Below are positions 47,846-56,710 of a DNA stretch of 64,000 nucleotides, piece by piece. The translations under genes and the position numbers were made by a program. The notes beneath the pieces are model-generated. The model saw only the letters and a list, made by a program, of their open reading frames with translations. It did not search any database and was not told the DNA's origin. The first letter of the stretch is position 1; the number at the start of each line of letters is the position of its first letter. Source of the DNA: Streptomyces griseoviridis (GTDB lineage: Bacteria; Actinomycetota; Actinomycetes; Streptomycetales; Streptomycetaceae); contig NZ_CP029078.1 in NCBI RefSeq assembly GCF_005222485.1, positions 5,979,501 to 6,043,500 on the forward strand, read 5' to 3'.

Positions 47846-49801
47846 ATGGCCATCCGACAGTCACGCTCCACCAAGAAGACCGTCCTCGGCATCGGCGGCA
47901 TAGTCGTCCTGGCCGGACTCAACGCGCCGGCCGCCCTCGACTTCGTCGGGGAGAAGTACCACGCGTGGGAGATATCCCGGCCCGGGTACCAGGCGAAGTA
48001 CGGCTCCTGGGCGCAGCTCGACATCCCGGAGAAGTACCGCACCAACGCCATCCACGCGGCGCTCCTGCACACCGGCAAGGTCCTCATCGTGGCCGGCTCG
48101 GGCAACGAGCAGAAGAAGTTCGACAAGGGCTCCTTCGACACCGTCCTGTGGGACCCCAAGGCCAACACCTTCAAGAAGATCCCCACCCCGGACGACTTCT
48201 TCTGCTCGGGGCACGCCCAGCTCCCCGACGGCCGCATGCTGGTGGCCGGCGGCACCGCGCGCTACGAGCAGCTCGACGGCGAGGTGCGCCGGGCGGGCGG
48301 CGGCATGCGGGTCAAGAACGAGAACCCCGACAAGGCGATGTTCCTGAAGAAGGGCACCCGGTTCCGCTCGCCCGCGGGCGTCGAGTACGTCAGCAGGTTC
48401 GACGTCACCGTCCCCAAGGCGAAGCGCTCCTTCAAGGTCAGCTACGACGGCCGCGGCGCGATGCAGCCCTGGCGGACCCAGGTCACCGCGAGCGAGGTGC
48501 GGGTCTTCGTCGAGGCCGCCGAGAAGGGGCCGCTGTCGGCCACCGACAAGCAGGCCCAGTACGACATCGAGGGCCTGAAGGGCGAGGACGCCGACAACAC
48601 CTACGGCCTCAGCGAGAAGATCACCCTCGACAAGCAGGACTTCCAGGGCATCCGCGCCGCCTACGAGTTCGACCCGAAGGCGGAACGGTACGTCCCGGTC
48701 GACCCGATGCAGAAGGCCCGCTGGTACCCGACCCTGGTCGGTCTCGACGACGGCCGGGTCCTCGCCGTCTCCGGACTCGACGACGTCGGGGTGATCGACC
48801 CGGGCGACAACGAGATCTACGACCCGAGGACCAAGAAGTGGTCGCCGGGACCCAAGCGGTACTTCCCGACCTACCCGGCGCTCTTCCTCACCAAGGGCGG
48901 CAAGCTGTTCTACCCGGCGTCCAACGCCGGCTACGGGCCCGCCGAACAGGGCCGTGAACCGGGCCTGTGGGACCTGAAGACCAACACCTTCACCAAGGTG
49001 CCAGGGCTGCGCGACCCCGCCCAGACGGAGACGTCGGCCTCGCTGCTGCTGCCGCCCGCGCAGGACCAGAAGGTGATGATCATGGGCGGCGGCGGGGTCG
49101 GCGAGTCCAAGAAGTCCACCCCGCGCACCGCGGTCGTCGACCTGAAGAAGGACAACCCCGCCTTCAAGGACGGCCCCGACCTGCCCCAGGGCACCCGCTA
49201 CCTGAACAGCGTGATCATGCCGGACGACTCGGTGTTCACCAGCAACGGCTCGTTCGACTACCGCGGGCGCAGCGCGAGCAACATCTTCAAGGCGCAGTTC
49301 TACGACCCCAAGGCCAACGCCTTCCGGGCGGCGGCCGACCCGATGGTGGGCCGCAACTACCACTCCGAGGCGCTGCTGCTGCCCGACGGCCGGGTCGCCA
49401 CCTTCGGCTCCGACCCGCTCTTCGACGACCAGCAGAACACCAAGCTCGGCCACTTCGAGCAGCGCATGGAGGTGTACACCCCGCCCGCCCTGCACAAGAA
49501 CGGCGCCGCGCGGCCGGTCCTCGCCGACGGCCCGCGGGAGCTGGGCGAGGACCACCGGGCGACCTACCGCACCGACCACCCCGAGCGGGTCGTCAAGGCG
49601 CGGCTGATGCGGCCGAGCGCGGTCACCCACACCACGGACGTCGAGCAGCGCTCCATCGCGCTCGGGCTGACCAAGGACGCCCGTTCGGTGACCGTGGAGG
49701 TCCCCAAGGACCGGGCCCTGGTGCCGCCCGGCTGGTACATGCTGTTCGTGACGGACGGCCAGGGCACCCCGTCCGAGGCGAAGTGGATCCAGGTGAAGTG
49801 A
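47846..49801 (+). CDS. GlxA-like copper radical oxidase (galactose oxidase family)
   Basis: This enzyme family oxidises an alcohol on sugars or glycans to an aldehyde using a copper-radical site. The 651-residue protein has an N-terminal membrane anchor or signal (about 11-32), then Kelch-type repeats and a C-terminal DUF1929 domain. By alignment to galactose oxidase motifs, the Cys-Tyr cofactor should be Cys120 (DDFFCSGHAQL) and Tyr294 (RWYPT), and the other copper ligands Tyr505-His506 (GRNYHSEALLLPDG) and His595 (VTHTTDVEQRSI). All are present. It follows the CslA-like gene by three bases. In S. coelicolor GlxA is needed for normal hyphal-tip glycan deposition and development. Confidence 0.92.
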   Translation: MAIRQSRSTKKTVLGIGGIVVLAGLNAPAALDFVGEKYHAWEISRPGYQAKYGSWAQLDIPEKYRTNAIHAALLHTGKVLIVAGSGNEQKKFDKGSFDTVLWDPKANTFKKIPTPDDFFCSGHAQLPDGRMLVAGGTARYEQLDGEVRRAGGGMRVKNENPDKAMFLKKGTRFRSPAGVEYVSRFDVTVPKAKRSFKVSYDGRGAMQPWRTQVTASEVRVFVEAAEKGPLSATDKQAQYDIEGLKGEDADNTYGLSEKITLDKQDFQGIRAAYEFDPKAERYVPVDPMQKARWYPTLVGLDDGRVLAVSGLDDVGVIDPGDNEIYDPRTKKWSPGPKRYFPTYPALFLTKGGKLFYPASNAGYGPAEQGREPGLWDLKTNTFTKVPGLRDPAQTETSASLLLPPAQDQKVMIMGGGGVGESKKSTPRTAVVDLKKDNPAFKDGPDLPQGTRYLNSVIMPDDSVFTSNGSFDYRGRSASNIFKAQFYDPKANAFRAAADPMVGRNYHSEALLLPDGRVATFGSDPLFDDQQNTKLGHFEQRMEVYTPPALHKNGAARPVLADGPRELGEDHRATYRTDHPERVVKARLMRPSAVTHTTDVEQRSIALGLTKDARSVTVEVPKDRALVPPGWYMLFVTDGQGTPSEAKWIQVK

Positions 49802-49810
49802 ACCCCGGCC

Positions 49811-50803
49811 TCACGCCTTGGAGTTGCGGGCCAGCTCCAGGGCGTACTCCGGCCACCACTGCCCGGCGTTCGGACCGCCCTCGCAGGTGCCGTCCGACTC
49901 GCCGGGCCGCTTGATCCACAGATAGGCGTCCAGGCCCGCCGTGCCGGTGTCGGTCGTCGGGCGGGTGCCCAGGGCCCGGCCGGGCGGGTTGCACCAGACG
50001 CCCTCCATCGGCCCGTTGCCGTTGCGGCTGGTGTCGACGACGAAGTGCTTGCCGCCCAGGGCGCGGGAGAGTTCGAGCCCGTACGCGGTGGTCCGCGCGT
50101 CGGTCTGGAAGTTGGAGACGTTCAGCGAGAACCCGTCGGCCCGCTCGACGCCCGCCCGCTTGAGCGGTTCGACGAGTTTCTGCGGCTCCTTGATCCAGGA
50201 CGGGTTCCCGGCGTCCAGGTAGACCTTGGTGCCCGGCTGCTGCTTCAGCCGCGTGATGGCCTCGCCGAGCAGCTGCTCGCGCTCCTGGTGGTACTCGGCC
50301 GGGGTGCAGCCGTCCGCGATGTGCGCGATCGCGTCGGGCTCCAGGACCACCAGGGCCTTGCCGTCGCCGAGCGCCTGCGCGAACTTCCCGATCCAGGCCC
50401 GGTAGGCGTCCGCGTCGGCCGCGCCGCCCGCCGAGTGCTGGCCGCAGTCCCGGTGCGGGATGTCGTACGCCACGAACAGCGCCGTGCGGCCCTCGTGCCC
50501 GGCCGACGCGGTCGCCGCCCGCACCAGCGGGCCCGGGTCGATCTCGCCGGCCGGCCACATCGCGACCGGCTCCTTCGCGATCCGGCCGAGGAGTTCGGCG
50601 TCCTGGTGCCGGCCCTGCTGCTGCCAGATCCTGATCTGCTCGGCGGCGGAGCCCGCCGGGTCGACCCAGAAGTCCGAGGAGACCGTGGCGCGCGCCTTCG
50701 AGGAGGCGGCGACGGTCGCCTCGTCGCCGCCGGGCGCGGACGAACAGCCCGCCGTGAGCCCGAGGGCCGTGAGGGTGGCGAGGGTGTGGATCAGCCGGGA
50801 CAT
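49811..50803 (-). CDS. Glycoside hydrolase family 6 lipoprotein, CslZ-like
   Basis: The 330-residue protein begins with a lipoprotein signal ending LTAGC-SS (Cys20). The GH6 domain follows, with the YDIPHRDC motif (Asp119), the catalytic acid region VLEPDAIAHI (Asp157) and SLNVSNFQTD. GH6 enzymes are endoglucanases or cellobiohydrolases on beta-1,4-glucan. A membrane-tethered form facing a glycan synthase is typical of cellulose synthesis loci, where it trims or releases chains. It converges on the oxidase gene with a 9-base gap. Confidence 0.92.
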   Translation of the reverse strand: MSRLIHTLATLTALGLTAGCSSAPGGDEATVAASSKARATVSSDFWVDPAGSAAEQIRIWQQQGRHQDAELLGRIAKEPVAMWPAGEIDPGPLVRAATASAGHEGRTALFVAYDIPHRDCGQHSAGGAADADAYRAWIGKFAQALGDGKALVVLEPDAIAHIADGCTPAEYHQEREQLLGEAITRLKQQPGTKVYLDAGNPSWIKEPQKLVEPLKRAGVERADGFSLNVSNFQTDARTTAYGLELSRALGGKHFVVDTSRNGNGPMEGVWCNPPGRALGTRPTTDTGTAGLDAYLWIKRPGESDGTCEGGPNAGQWWPEYALELARNSKA

Positions 50804-50963
50804 GCCGCTCCCTTGCGCGAGGGTGACGACGGTGACGGGCCGACCGGGCGAAGGCCGTCGAGCAAGGCCACCGAAGGGCCGTCAGAAGCCGTCGAAGAGA
50901 ATATGTCCGGCAATCGTTGCACAGCGTTATCTATCGGTACGGAACCGACATGAAGCGTGCGGG

Positions 50964-51947
50964 TCAGCCGTCCCCCGAGGCCAGCGCGATGCCCAGCGGG
51001 GTCCGCTCGTAGAGGACCTGGTGGCCGTAGCGGCGGGCGGTGAGCAGCCCGGCGTCCCGCAGCAGCGTCAGATGCGCCGAGACCGACGACGGCGCGAGCC
51101 CCAGCCTGCGGGCCAGCGCCGCGGTGCCCGCGGGCTCGTCGAGGGCGGCGAGCACCGCCGCCCGGCCCCGGCCGAGCAGCCGCACCAGGACGTCGGGCGC
51201 CCGGTCGGCGGGCCCCGACCACAGGCCGCCGATGCCCCGGGCCGGATAGACCACCGTCGGCTGCCAGGGCGGCTCGAAGGTGCTGATGACGTCAGGCCAG
51301 ACGAAGACGCTCGGCATCAGGACCAGGCCCTGCCCGTCCAGGTGCCGGTCGTGTTCGAGCCGCATGTCCACCGTGAGCGTCCCCTCCCGCCAGCCGAACC
51401 GCCGGTTCATCTCCGGCAGCAGCCCGCCGAGGCCCACCTCCGCCAGCCGCCGCGAGTGGAACGCCACATCGGCCTCGAGCAGGGTGCGCAGCCGGGGCCA
51501 GTCCGGCGCGATCAGCGCCCGCCAGGCGGTCTCCATCAGCTCGGTCAGCTCCCTGACCATCCCCGCCGGGTCCCGCAGCCACCGCCGCCCCCGCGCCGAC
51601 TCCGTCGCCCCCGGCGTGCAGGCGAGCGACTTCGCGGTGTCCTCGCGGGCCTGCTCGGGGTCGGTCGCCCGCACCGCCGCGATCTCCTCCTCGAAGGTCA
51701 CCGCGGGACCCAGCGGCGGCGGGCACAGCCAGTCGGGGCAGTGCCCCTTCTGCGGCATCAGCAGCCACAGCCCGGTCAGGTCGAGCCCGGCCGCCACCCT
51801 CGCCGACCTGCGCAGCCAGTGTGCGTGATAGCCCTGCCGCTCCGGGCGCTTGAGCATCCGCACCACCTCCTGCGTCTCCCAGAGCGGGGACAGCGCGAAC
51901 CGGCAGCGCAGAAAGTCGTCGCCACCGAAATGAAGCCGTGCGGGCAC
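50964..51947 (-). CDS. ArsR-type winged-helix regulator with N-terminal DUF5937-like domain
   Basis: The 327-residue protein has a long N-terminal domain (VPARLHFGGDDFLRCRFALSPLWETQEVV to about residue 240). A C-terminal ArsR-type helix-turn-helix follows: GTAALARRLGLAPSSVSAHLTLLRDAGLLTARRYGHQVLYERTPLG. No metal-binding Cys cluster is visible in the helix region. The GTG at 51947 is preferred because GGAGG lies 7 bases upstream; longer readings upstream overlap the divergent promoter. It diverges from an MFS gene, its likely target. Confidence 0.88.
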   Translation of the reverse strand: MPARLHFGGDDFLRCRFALSPLWETQEVVRMLKRPERQGYHAHWLRRSARVAAGLDLTGLWLLMPQKGHCPDWLCPPPLGPAVTFEEEIAAVRATDPEQAREDTAKSLACTPGATESARGRRWLRDPAGMVRELTELMETAWRALIAPDWPRLRTLLEADVAFHSRRLAEVGLGGLLPEMNRRFGWREGTLTVDMRLEHDRHLDGQGLVLMPSVFVWPDVISTFEPPWQPTVVYPARGIGGLWSGPADRAPDVLVRLLGRGRAAVLAALDEPAGTAALARRLGLAPSSVSAHLTLLRDAGLLTARRYGHQVLYERTPLGIALASGDG

Positions 51948-52034
51948 GCGCACCCCTCCGTCACCACCGCCGTCCGGCCGAAGATTCGTCCCGGGCCGAA
52001 TCCCTAGGATGCCGTACCGCCGCGACCCAGGCTC

Positions 52035-53294
52035 GTGCCCATGGCAGCACTCCCCACCCCGACCACAGACCCCGGCCGGACCGCCGGCTACGGCCGGGTC
52101 TTCGCCGTCCCCGAGTTCCGCGCCGTCTTCGCCGCCCACGCGCTCTCCCTGCTGGGTGTCGTCGTCAGCGAGATCGCGCTCTCCGTCCTGGTCTACGACC
52201 TCACCGGATCACCCCTGCTGAGCGCCCTCACCTTCGCCCTCGGCTTCCTGCCCTACCTGATCGGCGGCACCCTGCTCGCCGGGGTCGCCGACCGGTTCCC
52301 GGCCCGCCGGGTGCTGGTGGTCTGCGACCTGCTCTGCGCGGGCTGCGTCGCCCTGATGACGGTGACCGGCACCCACGTCGCCGTCCTGCTCGCGCTGCGC
52401 TGCGGGGTCGCCGTCGTCTCACCCGTGTTCCAGGGCACCCGGATGGCCACCCTCGCCGACATCCTCGGCGACGGTGACCTCTTCGTCCTCGGCCGCTCCC
52501 TGCTCCGGATCGTCTCGCAGAGCGCGCTGCTCATCGGCTACGGGCTCGGCGGACTGCTCCTCGTCGTCCTCGCCCCGCGCCACGCGCTGCTCGTCACCGT
52601 CGCCACCTTCTGCCTCTCGGCCCTGCTGCTGCGCTGCGGCACCCGGCCGAGGCCCGCCCGCGCCGCCACCGGGGGCGCCCTGGTCCGCGACGGCCTCAGC
52701 GGCACCCGGCGGGTCCTCGCCGACCGCCGCGTCCGCTGCCTGCTCCTCCTCTTCTGGACGCCCGCGATGTTCGCCGTCACCCCGGAGGCCCTCGCCGCGC
52801 CCTACGCCGACGACCTCGCCGCCGGCTCCGCCGGACTCGGCCTGCTGATGTGCGCGCTGCCGGTCGGCACCATCGCCGGCGAACTGTTCGCGGGCGCCAG
52901 GCTGCGCCCCGCCGCCCGCGAACGCGTCGCCCTCCCGCTGGTCTGCGCCACCCTCCTGCCCTACCTCGGCTTCGCGCTGCGCCCGGGGCTCGCCGTCTCC
53001 CTGCTCCTGCTGGTGGTCGCGGGCGCCGGGAGCGCCTACACGCTCGGCCTCGACCAGTGGTTCGTGCGGGCCGTCCCCGACGAACTGCGCGGCCGGGCGA
53101 TGACCGTGCTCACGGCGGGGCTGATGACCATCCAGGGCGCGGGCATGGCCCTGGCGGGAGTGGCCGCCGAGTTCGCCGGGGTGACGGCGACGGTGGCCGG
53201 CGCGGGGGTGCTCGGCACCGTCAGCAGCCTGCTGCTGGCCCGGGAGGCGGTGCGCACCCGACCGAAGGGCGAGACGGGGCTGACCGGCATGTGA
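52035..53294 (+). CDS. MFS transporter
   Basis: The 419-residue protein has about twelve membrane helices. The typical intracellular loop GVADRFPARRVLVVCD follows helix 2, with a related MFS loop after helix 8. Starts at GTG 52035 or ATG 52041 are both possible. A TAGGAT -10-like sequence lies at 52005. It diverges from the ArsR-type gene, which suggests repression by that protein. The downstream MarR gene follows after 22 bases. The substrate is unknown. Confidence 0.9.
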   Translation: MPMAALPTPTTDPGRTAGYGRVFAVPEFRAVFAAHALSLLGVVVSEIALSVLVYDLTGSPLLSALTFALGFLPYLIGGTLLAGVADRFPARRVLVVCDLLCAGCVALMTVTGTHVAVLLALRCGVAVVSPVFQGTRMATLADILGDGDLFVLGRSLLRIVSQSALLIGYGLGGLLLVVLAPRHALLVTVATFCLSALLLRCGTRPRPARAATGGALVRDGLSGTRRVLADRRVRCLLLLFWTPAMFAVTPEALAAPYADDLAAGSAGLGLLMCALPVGTIAGELFAGARLRPAARERVALPLVCATLLPYLGFALRPGLAVSLLLLVVAGAGSAYTLGLDQWFVRAVPDELRGRAMTVLTAGLMTIQGAGMALAGVAAEFAGVTATVAGAGVLGTVSSLLLAREAVRTRPKGETGLTGM

Positions 53295-53316
53295 CCGGCG
53301 GGTAAGGTGTGATGCC

Positions 53317-53826
53317 GTGCCGAAACCGCTCAGTCTCCCCTTCGACCCCATCGCCCGCGCCGACGAACTCTGGAAACGGCGCTGGGGGAACGTGCCGTCC
53401 ATGGCGGCCATCACCTCGATCATGCGCGCGCAGCAGATCCTGCTGGCCGAGGTCGACGCGGTGGTGAAGCCGTACGGGCTGACGTTCGCGCGGTACGAGG
53501 CGCTGGTGCTGCTCACCTTCTCCAAGGCGGGCGAACTCCCGATGTCGAAGATCGGCGAGCGCCTGATGGTGCACCCCACGTCGGTGACGAACACCGTCGA
53601 CCGCCTGGTCAGATCGGGCCTGGTCGCCAAGCGCCCGAACCCCAACGACGGCCGCGGCACCCTCGCCACGATCACCGAGAAGGGCCGCGAGGTCGTCGAC
53701 GCGGCGACCGCGGACCTGATGGCGATGGACTTCGGCCTGAGCGCGTACGACGCGGAGGAGTGCGCGGAACTCTTCGCGATCCTGCGCCCTCTGCGGGTGG
53801 CGGCCAGCGACTTCCGGGAGGAGTGA
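53317..53826 (+). CDS. MarR-family transcriptional regulator
   Basis: The 169-residue protein has the MarR winged helix: LTFARYEALVLLTFSKAGELPMSKIGERLMVHPTSVTNTVDRLVRSGLVAKRPNPNDGRGTLATITEKG, at about 50-120. The N-terminal DPIARADELWKRRWG and C-terminal LSAYDAEECAELFAIL helices form the dimer. This type is widespread in actinobacteria near acyl-CoA or small-molecule genes. The GTG start follows GGTAAGG. It is probably co-transcribed with the MFS gene. Confidence 0.9.
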   Translation: MPKPLSLPFDPIARADELWKRRWGNVPSMAAITSIMRAQQILLAEVDAVVKPYGLTFARYEALVLLTFSKAGELPMSKIGERLMVHPTSVTNTVDRLVRSGLVAKRPNPNDGRGTLATITEKGREVVDAATADLMAMDFGLSAYDAEECAELFAILRPLRVAASDFREE

Positions 53827-54011
53827 CCCGGGCGTCGCGGCGCGGCTGCTCCCGCGGGTCAACGCCCGTCCGGCGCGTAGCACCCGCAGGTGATCCTTCC
53901 CGCGCAAGAACGATCCGGCGGCCCGTGCCCGCCGTCCCGGCTGCGATCTTGTCGATCGGTCCCCATCCGGACGCAGCGGCTCCGGAGCCATCGACCCACC
54001 GGGAACTCGTT

Positions 54012-54488
54012 GTGCCCACACTCCGGAACGCCGTCCGACTCCTCTCGACGGCGGGATGCGCGGCCGCGTTCGCCGCGGCCATGACCCTCGGCGGCGGGGC
54101 GGCGCACGCCAGTGCCACCGGGACGTCGCCGCTCGCGACGTTCAGCTACGACCTGCACGGGGTCGGCGTGACCGTCCCGACCGGCTGCTTCCTGACGCAC
54201 TCGATCAAGGGCACCGGCAAGCGGATCAGCCGCCAGCTGGCGGGGGTGGACTGCGTCGGCCTCGCCGCGACCTTCTCCAGCTTCTGCAACTGGAGGATCG
54301 ACTTCACCTACGCGGACACCGCGAACCGGATCTACCGGACCTCACGCGGAGCGACGCACACCGAGTGCAAGGGCGATCCGCTGCGGCGGGTCGCAGGGCA
54401 GCGGCTCCCCGCGTACGGCAAGGCGTGCGCGCGGTTCTACGTGAACGGGCAGCGGCGCGCGGCGCAGTGCCACTTCATCACCGCGTGA
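54012..54488 (+). CDS. Small secreted six-cysteine protein
   Basis: The 158-residue protein has a signal peptide (about 1-36, ending GGGAAHA-SA). The mature part of about 120 residues is basic and holds six Cys (in TGCFL, VDCVG, SFCNW, TECKG, KACAR and AQCHF), enough for three disulphides. There is a conserved-looking core SHSIKGTGKRISRQLAG. The GTG at 54012 is tentative; only GGGA lies upstream. I do not recognise the family. Secretion and cysteine spacing suggest a small stable extracellular protein, perhaps an inhibitor or binding protein; that is a guess. Confidence 0.7.
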   Translation: MPTLRNAVRLLSTAGCAAAFAAAMTLGGGAAHASATGTSPLATFSYDLHGVGVTVPTGCFLTHSIKGTGKRISRQLAGVDCVGLAATFSSFCNWRIDFTYADTANRIYRTSRGATHTECKGDPLRRVAGQRLPAYGKACARFYVNGQRRAAQCHFITA

Positions 54489-54491
54489 GAA

Positions 54492-54833
54492 TCAGACGGC
54501 GGCGGCCTTGGCGGTGGCGTCCTCCGCGACCAGAGGCGTCACCTCCCGGGTCACCCGGCGCTCCACGAAGAACGCGGCCGTCGGGATGGTGCCGGCGAGC
54601 AGCACCCAGCCGAGCCGGGCCAGCGGCATCTTCGCCTTGGAGCCCAGGTCGAAGGCGACGATCAGGTACACCAGGTACAGCCATCCGTGAGCGATGCCGA
54701 CCACGGTGACGAACCCGTCGAACCCGTCCAGGCCCAGCAGTCGCTTGCCGATCACACCGATCGTCAGCAGCACGAGCAGGACCGCGGTCACATAGGCCAT
54801 CACCCGGTAACGGGTCAGGACGCTCTTCTTCAT
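54492..54833 (-). CDS. DUF3817 membrane protein (second copy)
   Basis: The 113-residue protein has three hydrophobic helices and the family blocks VMAYVTAVLLVLLTIGVIGK, GIAHGWLYLVYLIVAFDLG and LLAGTIPTAAFFVERRV. It is paralogous to the protein at 45236, but the identity seen by eye is limited to these blocks. It converges on the secreted protein gene with a 3-base gap and diverges from icmA across 64 bases. Confidence 0.88.
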   Translation of the reverse strand: MKKSVLTRYRVMAYVTAVLLVLLTIGVIGKRLLGLDGFDGFVTVVGIAHGWLYLVYLIVAFDLGSKAKMPLARLGWVLLAGTIPTAAFFVERRVTREVTPLVAEDATAKAAAV

Positions 54834-54866
54834 GCCGTCGAGGGTAGCGGGTGGTTTGCCATCGAC

Positions 54867-54890
54867 ATTTACTAGGACGTCCTAGTAAAT
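54867..54890. promoter_or_regulatory. 24-bp perfect palindrome overlapping the icmA promoter
   Basis: Half-site ATTTACTAGGAC (54867-54878) and its exact complement GTCCTAGTAAAT (54879-54890) end 7 bases before the icmA ATG. TAGTAA within the right half could be the -10, so the site would block the promoter directly. This is the form of a TetR-family operator. A TetR gene lies just downstream of icmA. Confidence 0.85.
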
Positions 54891-54897
54891 TCGAAGC

Positions 54898-56598
54898 ATG
54901 GACGCTGACGCCATCGAGGAGGGCCGCCGACGGTGGCAGGCCCGGTACGACGCCGCACGTACGCGTGAGGCCGACTTCACCACGCTCTCCGGGGACCCCG
55001 TGGAGCCCGTGTACGGGCCCCGTCCCGGGGACGTGTACGACGGGTTCGAGCGGATCGGGTGGCCGGGGGAGTACCCCTACACGCGCGGGCTCCACGCCAC
55101 CGGGTACCGGGGGCGGACCTGGACGATCCGGCAGTTCGCCGGGTTCGGGAACGCCGAGCAGACCAACGCGCGCTACAAGATGATCCTCGCCAACGGCGGC
55201 GGCGGACTCTCCGTGGCCTTCGACATGCCGACCCTGATGGGACGCGACTCCGACGACGGGCGCGCGCTCGGCGAGGTCGGGCACTGCGGGGTCGCCATCG
55301 ACTCCGCCGCCGACATGGAGGTGCTGTTCCGGGACATCCCGCTCGGGGACGTCACCACCTCCATGACGATCAGCGGACCCGCCGTCCCCGTCTTCTGCAT
55401 GTACCTCGTCGCCGCCGAACGCCAGGGCGTCGACCCCGGCGTGCTCAACGGCACCCTCCAGACCGACATCTTCAAGGAGTACATCGCCCAGAAGGAGTGG
55501 CTGTTCAAGCCCGAGCCGCACCTGCGCCTCATCGGCGACCTGATGGAGTACTGCGCGGCCGGCATCCCCGCCTACAAGCCGCTCTCCGTCTCCGGCTACC
55601 ACATCCGCGAGGCCGGGGCCACGGCCGCGCAGGAGCTGGCCTACACCCTCGCCGACGGCTTCGGCTACGTCGAGCTGGGCCTCAGCCGCGGACTCGACGT
55701 CGACGTCTTCGCACCCGGCCTCTCCTTCTTCTTCGACGCGCACGTCGACTTCTTCGAGGAGATCGCCAAGTTCCGCGCCGCCCGCCGGATCTGGGCCCGC
55801 TGGATGCGCGACGTCTACGGCGCCACCTCCGACAAGGCGCAGTGGCTGCGCTTCCACACCCAGACCGCGGGCGTCTCGCTCACCGCCCAGCAGCCGTACA
55901 ACAACGTGGTGCGCACCGCCGTCGAGGCGCTTGCCGCGGTGCTCGGCGGCACCAACTCGCTTCACACCAACGCCCTGGACGAGACCCTCGCCCTGCCCAG
56001 CGAGCAGGCCGCCGAGATCGCCCTGCGCACCCAGCAGGTCCTGATGGAGGAGACCGGCGTCGCCAACGTCGCCGACCCGCTGGGCGGTTCCTGGTACGTC
56101 GAGCAGCTCACCGACCGGATCGAGGCGGACGCCGAGAAGATCTTCGAGCAGATCAAGGAGCGCGGCCTGCGCGCCCACCCGGACGGGCAGCACCCTGTCG
56201 GGCCGATCACCTCGGGCATCCTGCGCGGCATCGAGGACGGCTGGTTCACCGGCGAGATCGCCGAGTCCGCCTTCCGCTACCAGCGCTCCGTGGAGAAGGG
56301 CGACAAGCGGGTCGTCGGGGTCAACGCGCACACCGGGTCCGTCACCGGCGACCTGGAGATCCTGCGGGTCAGCCACGAGGTGGAGCGCGACCAGGTGCGC
56401 GCCCTCGCCGACCGGCGCTCCGCCCGCGACGAACCCCGGGTGCGCGCCGCCCTCGACGCCATGCTGGACGCGGCCCGCTCCGGCGCCAACATGATCGCCC
56501 CGATGCTGGACGCCGTCCGCGCGGAGGCGACCCTCGGCGAGATCTGCGGCGTGCTGCGCGACGAGTGGGGGGTGTACACCGAACCCGCGGGGTTCTGA
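54898..56598 (+). CDS. icmA: Isobutyryl-CoA mutase large subunit
   Basis: The B12-dependent enzyme interconverts isobutyryl-CoA and n-butyryl-CoA, linking valine breakdown to butyrate and polyketide precursors. The protein is 566 residues, the size of S. cinnamonensis IcmA, and lacks a B12-binding domain, which is on a separate small subunit not in this window. The residues that tell this enzyme from methylmalonyl-CoA mutase are visible: Phe80 in TIRQFAGF (Tyr in MCM) and Gln198 in YIAQKEW (Arg in MCM). No clear ribosome-binding site precedes the ATG, and a -10-like sequence lies within 10-14 bases, so the mRNA may be leaderless. A perfect palindrome covers this promoter. Confidence 0.94.
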   Translation: MDADAIEEGRRRWQARYDAARTREADFTTLSGDPVEPVYGPRPGDVYDGFERIGWPGEYPYTRGLHATGYRGRTWTIRQFAGFGNAEQTNARYKMILANGGGGLSVAFDMPTLMGRDSDDGRALGEVGHCGVAIDSAADMEVLFRDIPLGDVTTSMTISGPAVPVFCMYLVAAERQGVDPGVLNGTLQTDIFKEYIAQKEWLFKPEPHLRLIGDLMEYCAAGIPAYKPLSVSGYHIREAGATAAQELAYTLADGFGYVELGLSRGLDVDVFAPGLSFFFDAHVDFFEEIAKFRAARRIWARWMRDVYGATSDKAQWLRFHTQTAGVSLTAQQPYNNVVRTAVEALAAVLGGTNSLHTNALDETLALPSEQAAEIALRTQQVLMEETGVANVADPLGGSWYVEQLTDRIEADAEKIFEQIKERGLRAHPDGQHPVGPITSGILRGIEDGWFTGEIAESAFRYQRSVEKGDKRVVGVNAHTGSVTGDLEILRVSHEVERDQVRALADRRSARDEPRVRAALDAMLDAARSGANMIAPMLDAVRAEATLGEICGVLRDEWGVYTEPAGF

Positions 56599-56633
56599 AG
56601 GGACCGCGGGCTCCGCGGGCGTCACAGGTTCGG

Positions 56634-56664
56634 CGGCTCCTGCGGCTCCTGCGGCTCCTGCGGT
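56634..56664 (+). repeat. Short tandem repeat CTCCTGCGG after icmA
   Basis: About three and a half copies of the 9-base unit CTCCTGCGG lie between the icmA stop and the TetR stop. The unit length is a multiple of three, but no gene runs through it. It is a simple microsatellite. Confidence 0.7.
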
Positions 56665-56710
56665 TTCGGCGGCCCGGGGTGGCCGCCGCGTTCGGCGTGG
56701 GCCGGCGCCG

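Noticed and set aside
54898..56598. Annotation as methylmalonyl-CoA mutase
   Set aside because: Phe80 and Gln198 and the 566-residue length without a B12 domain fit isobutyryl-CoA mutase large subunit.
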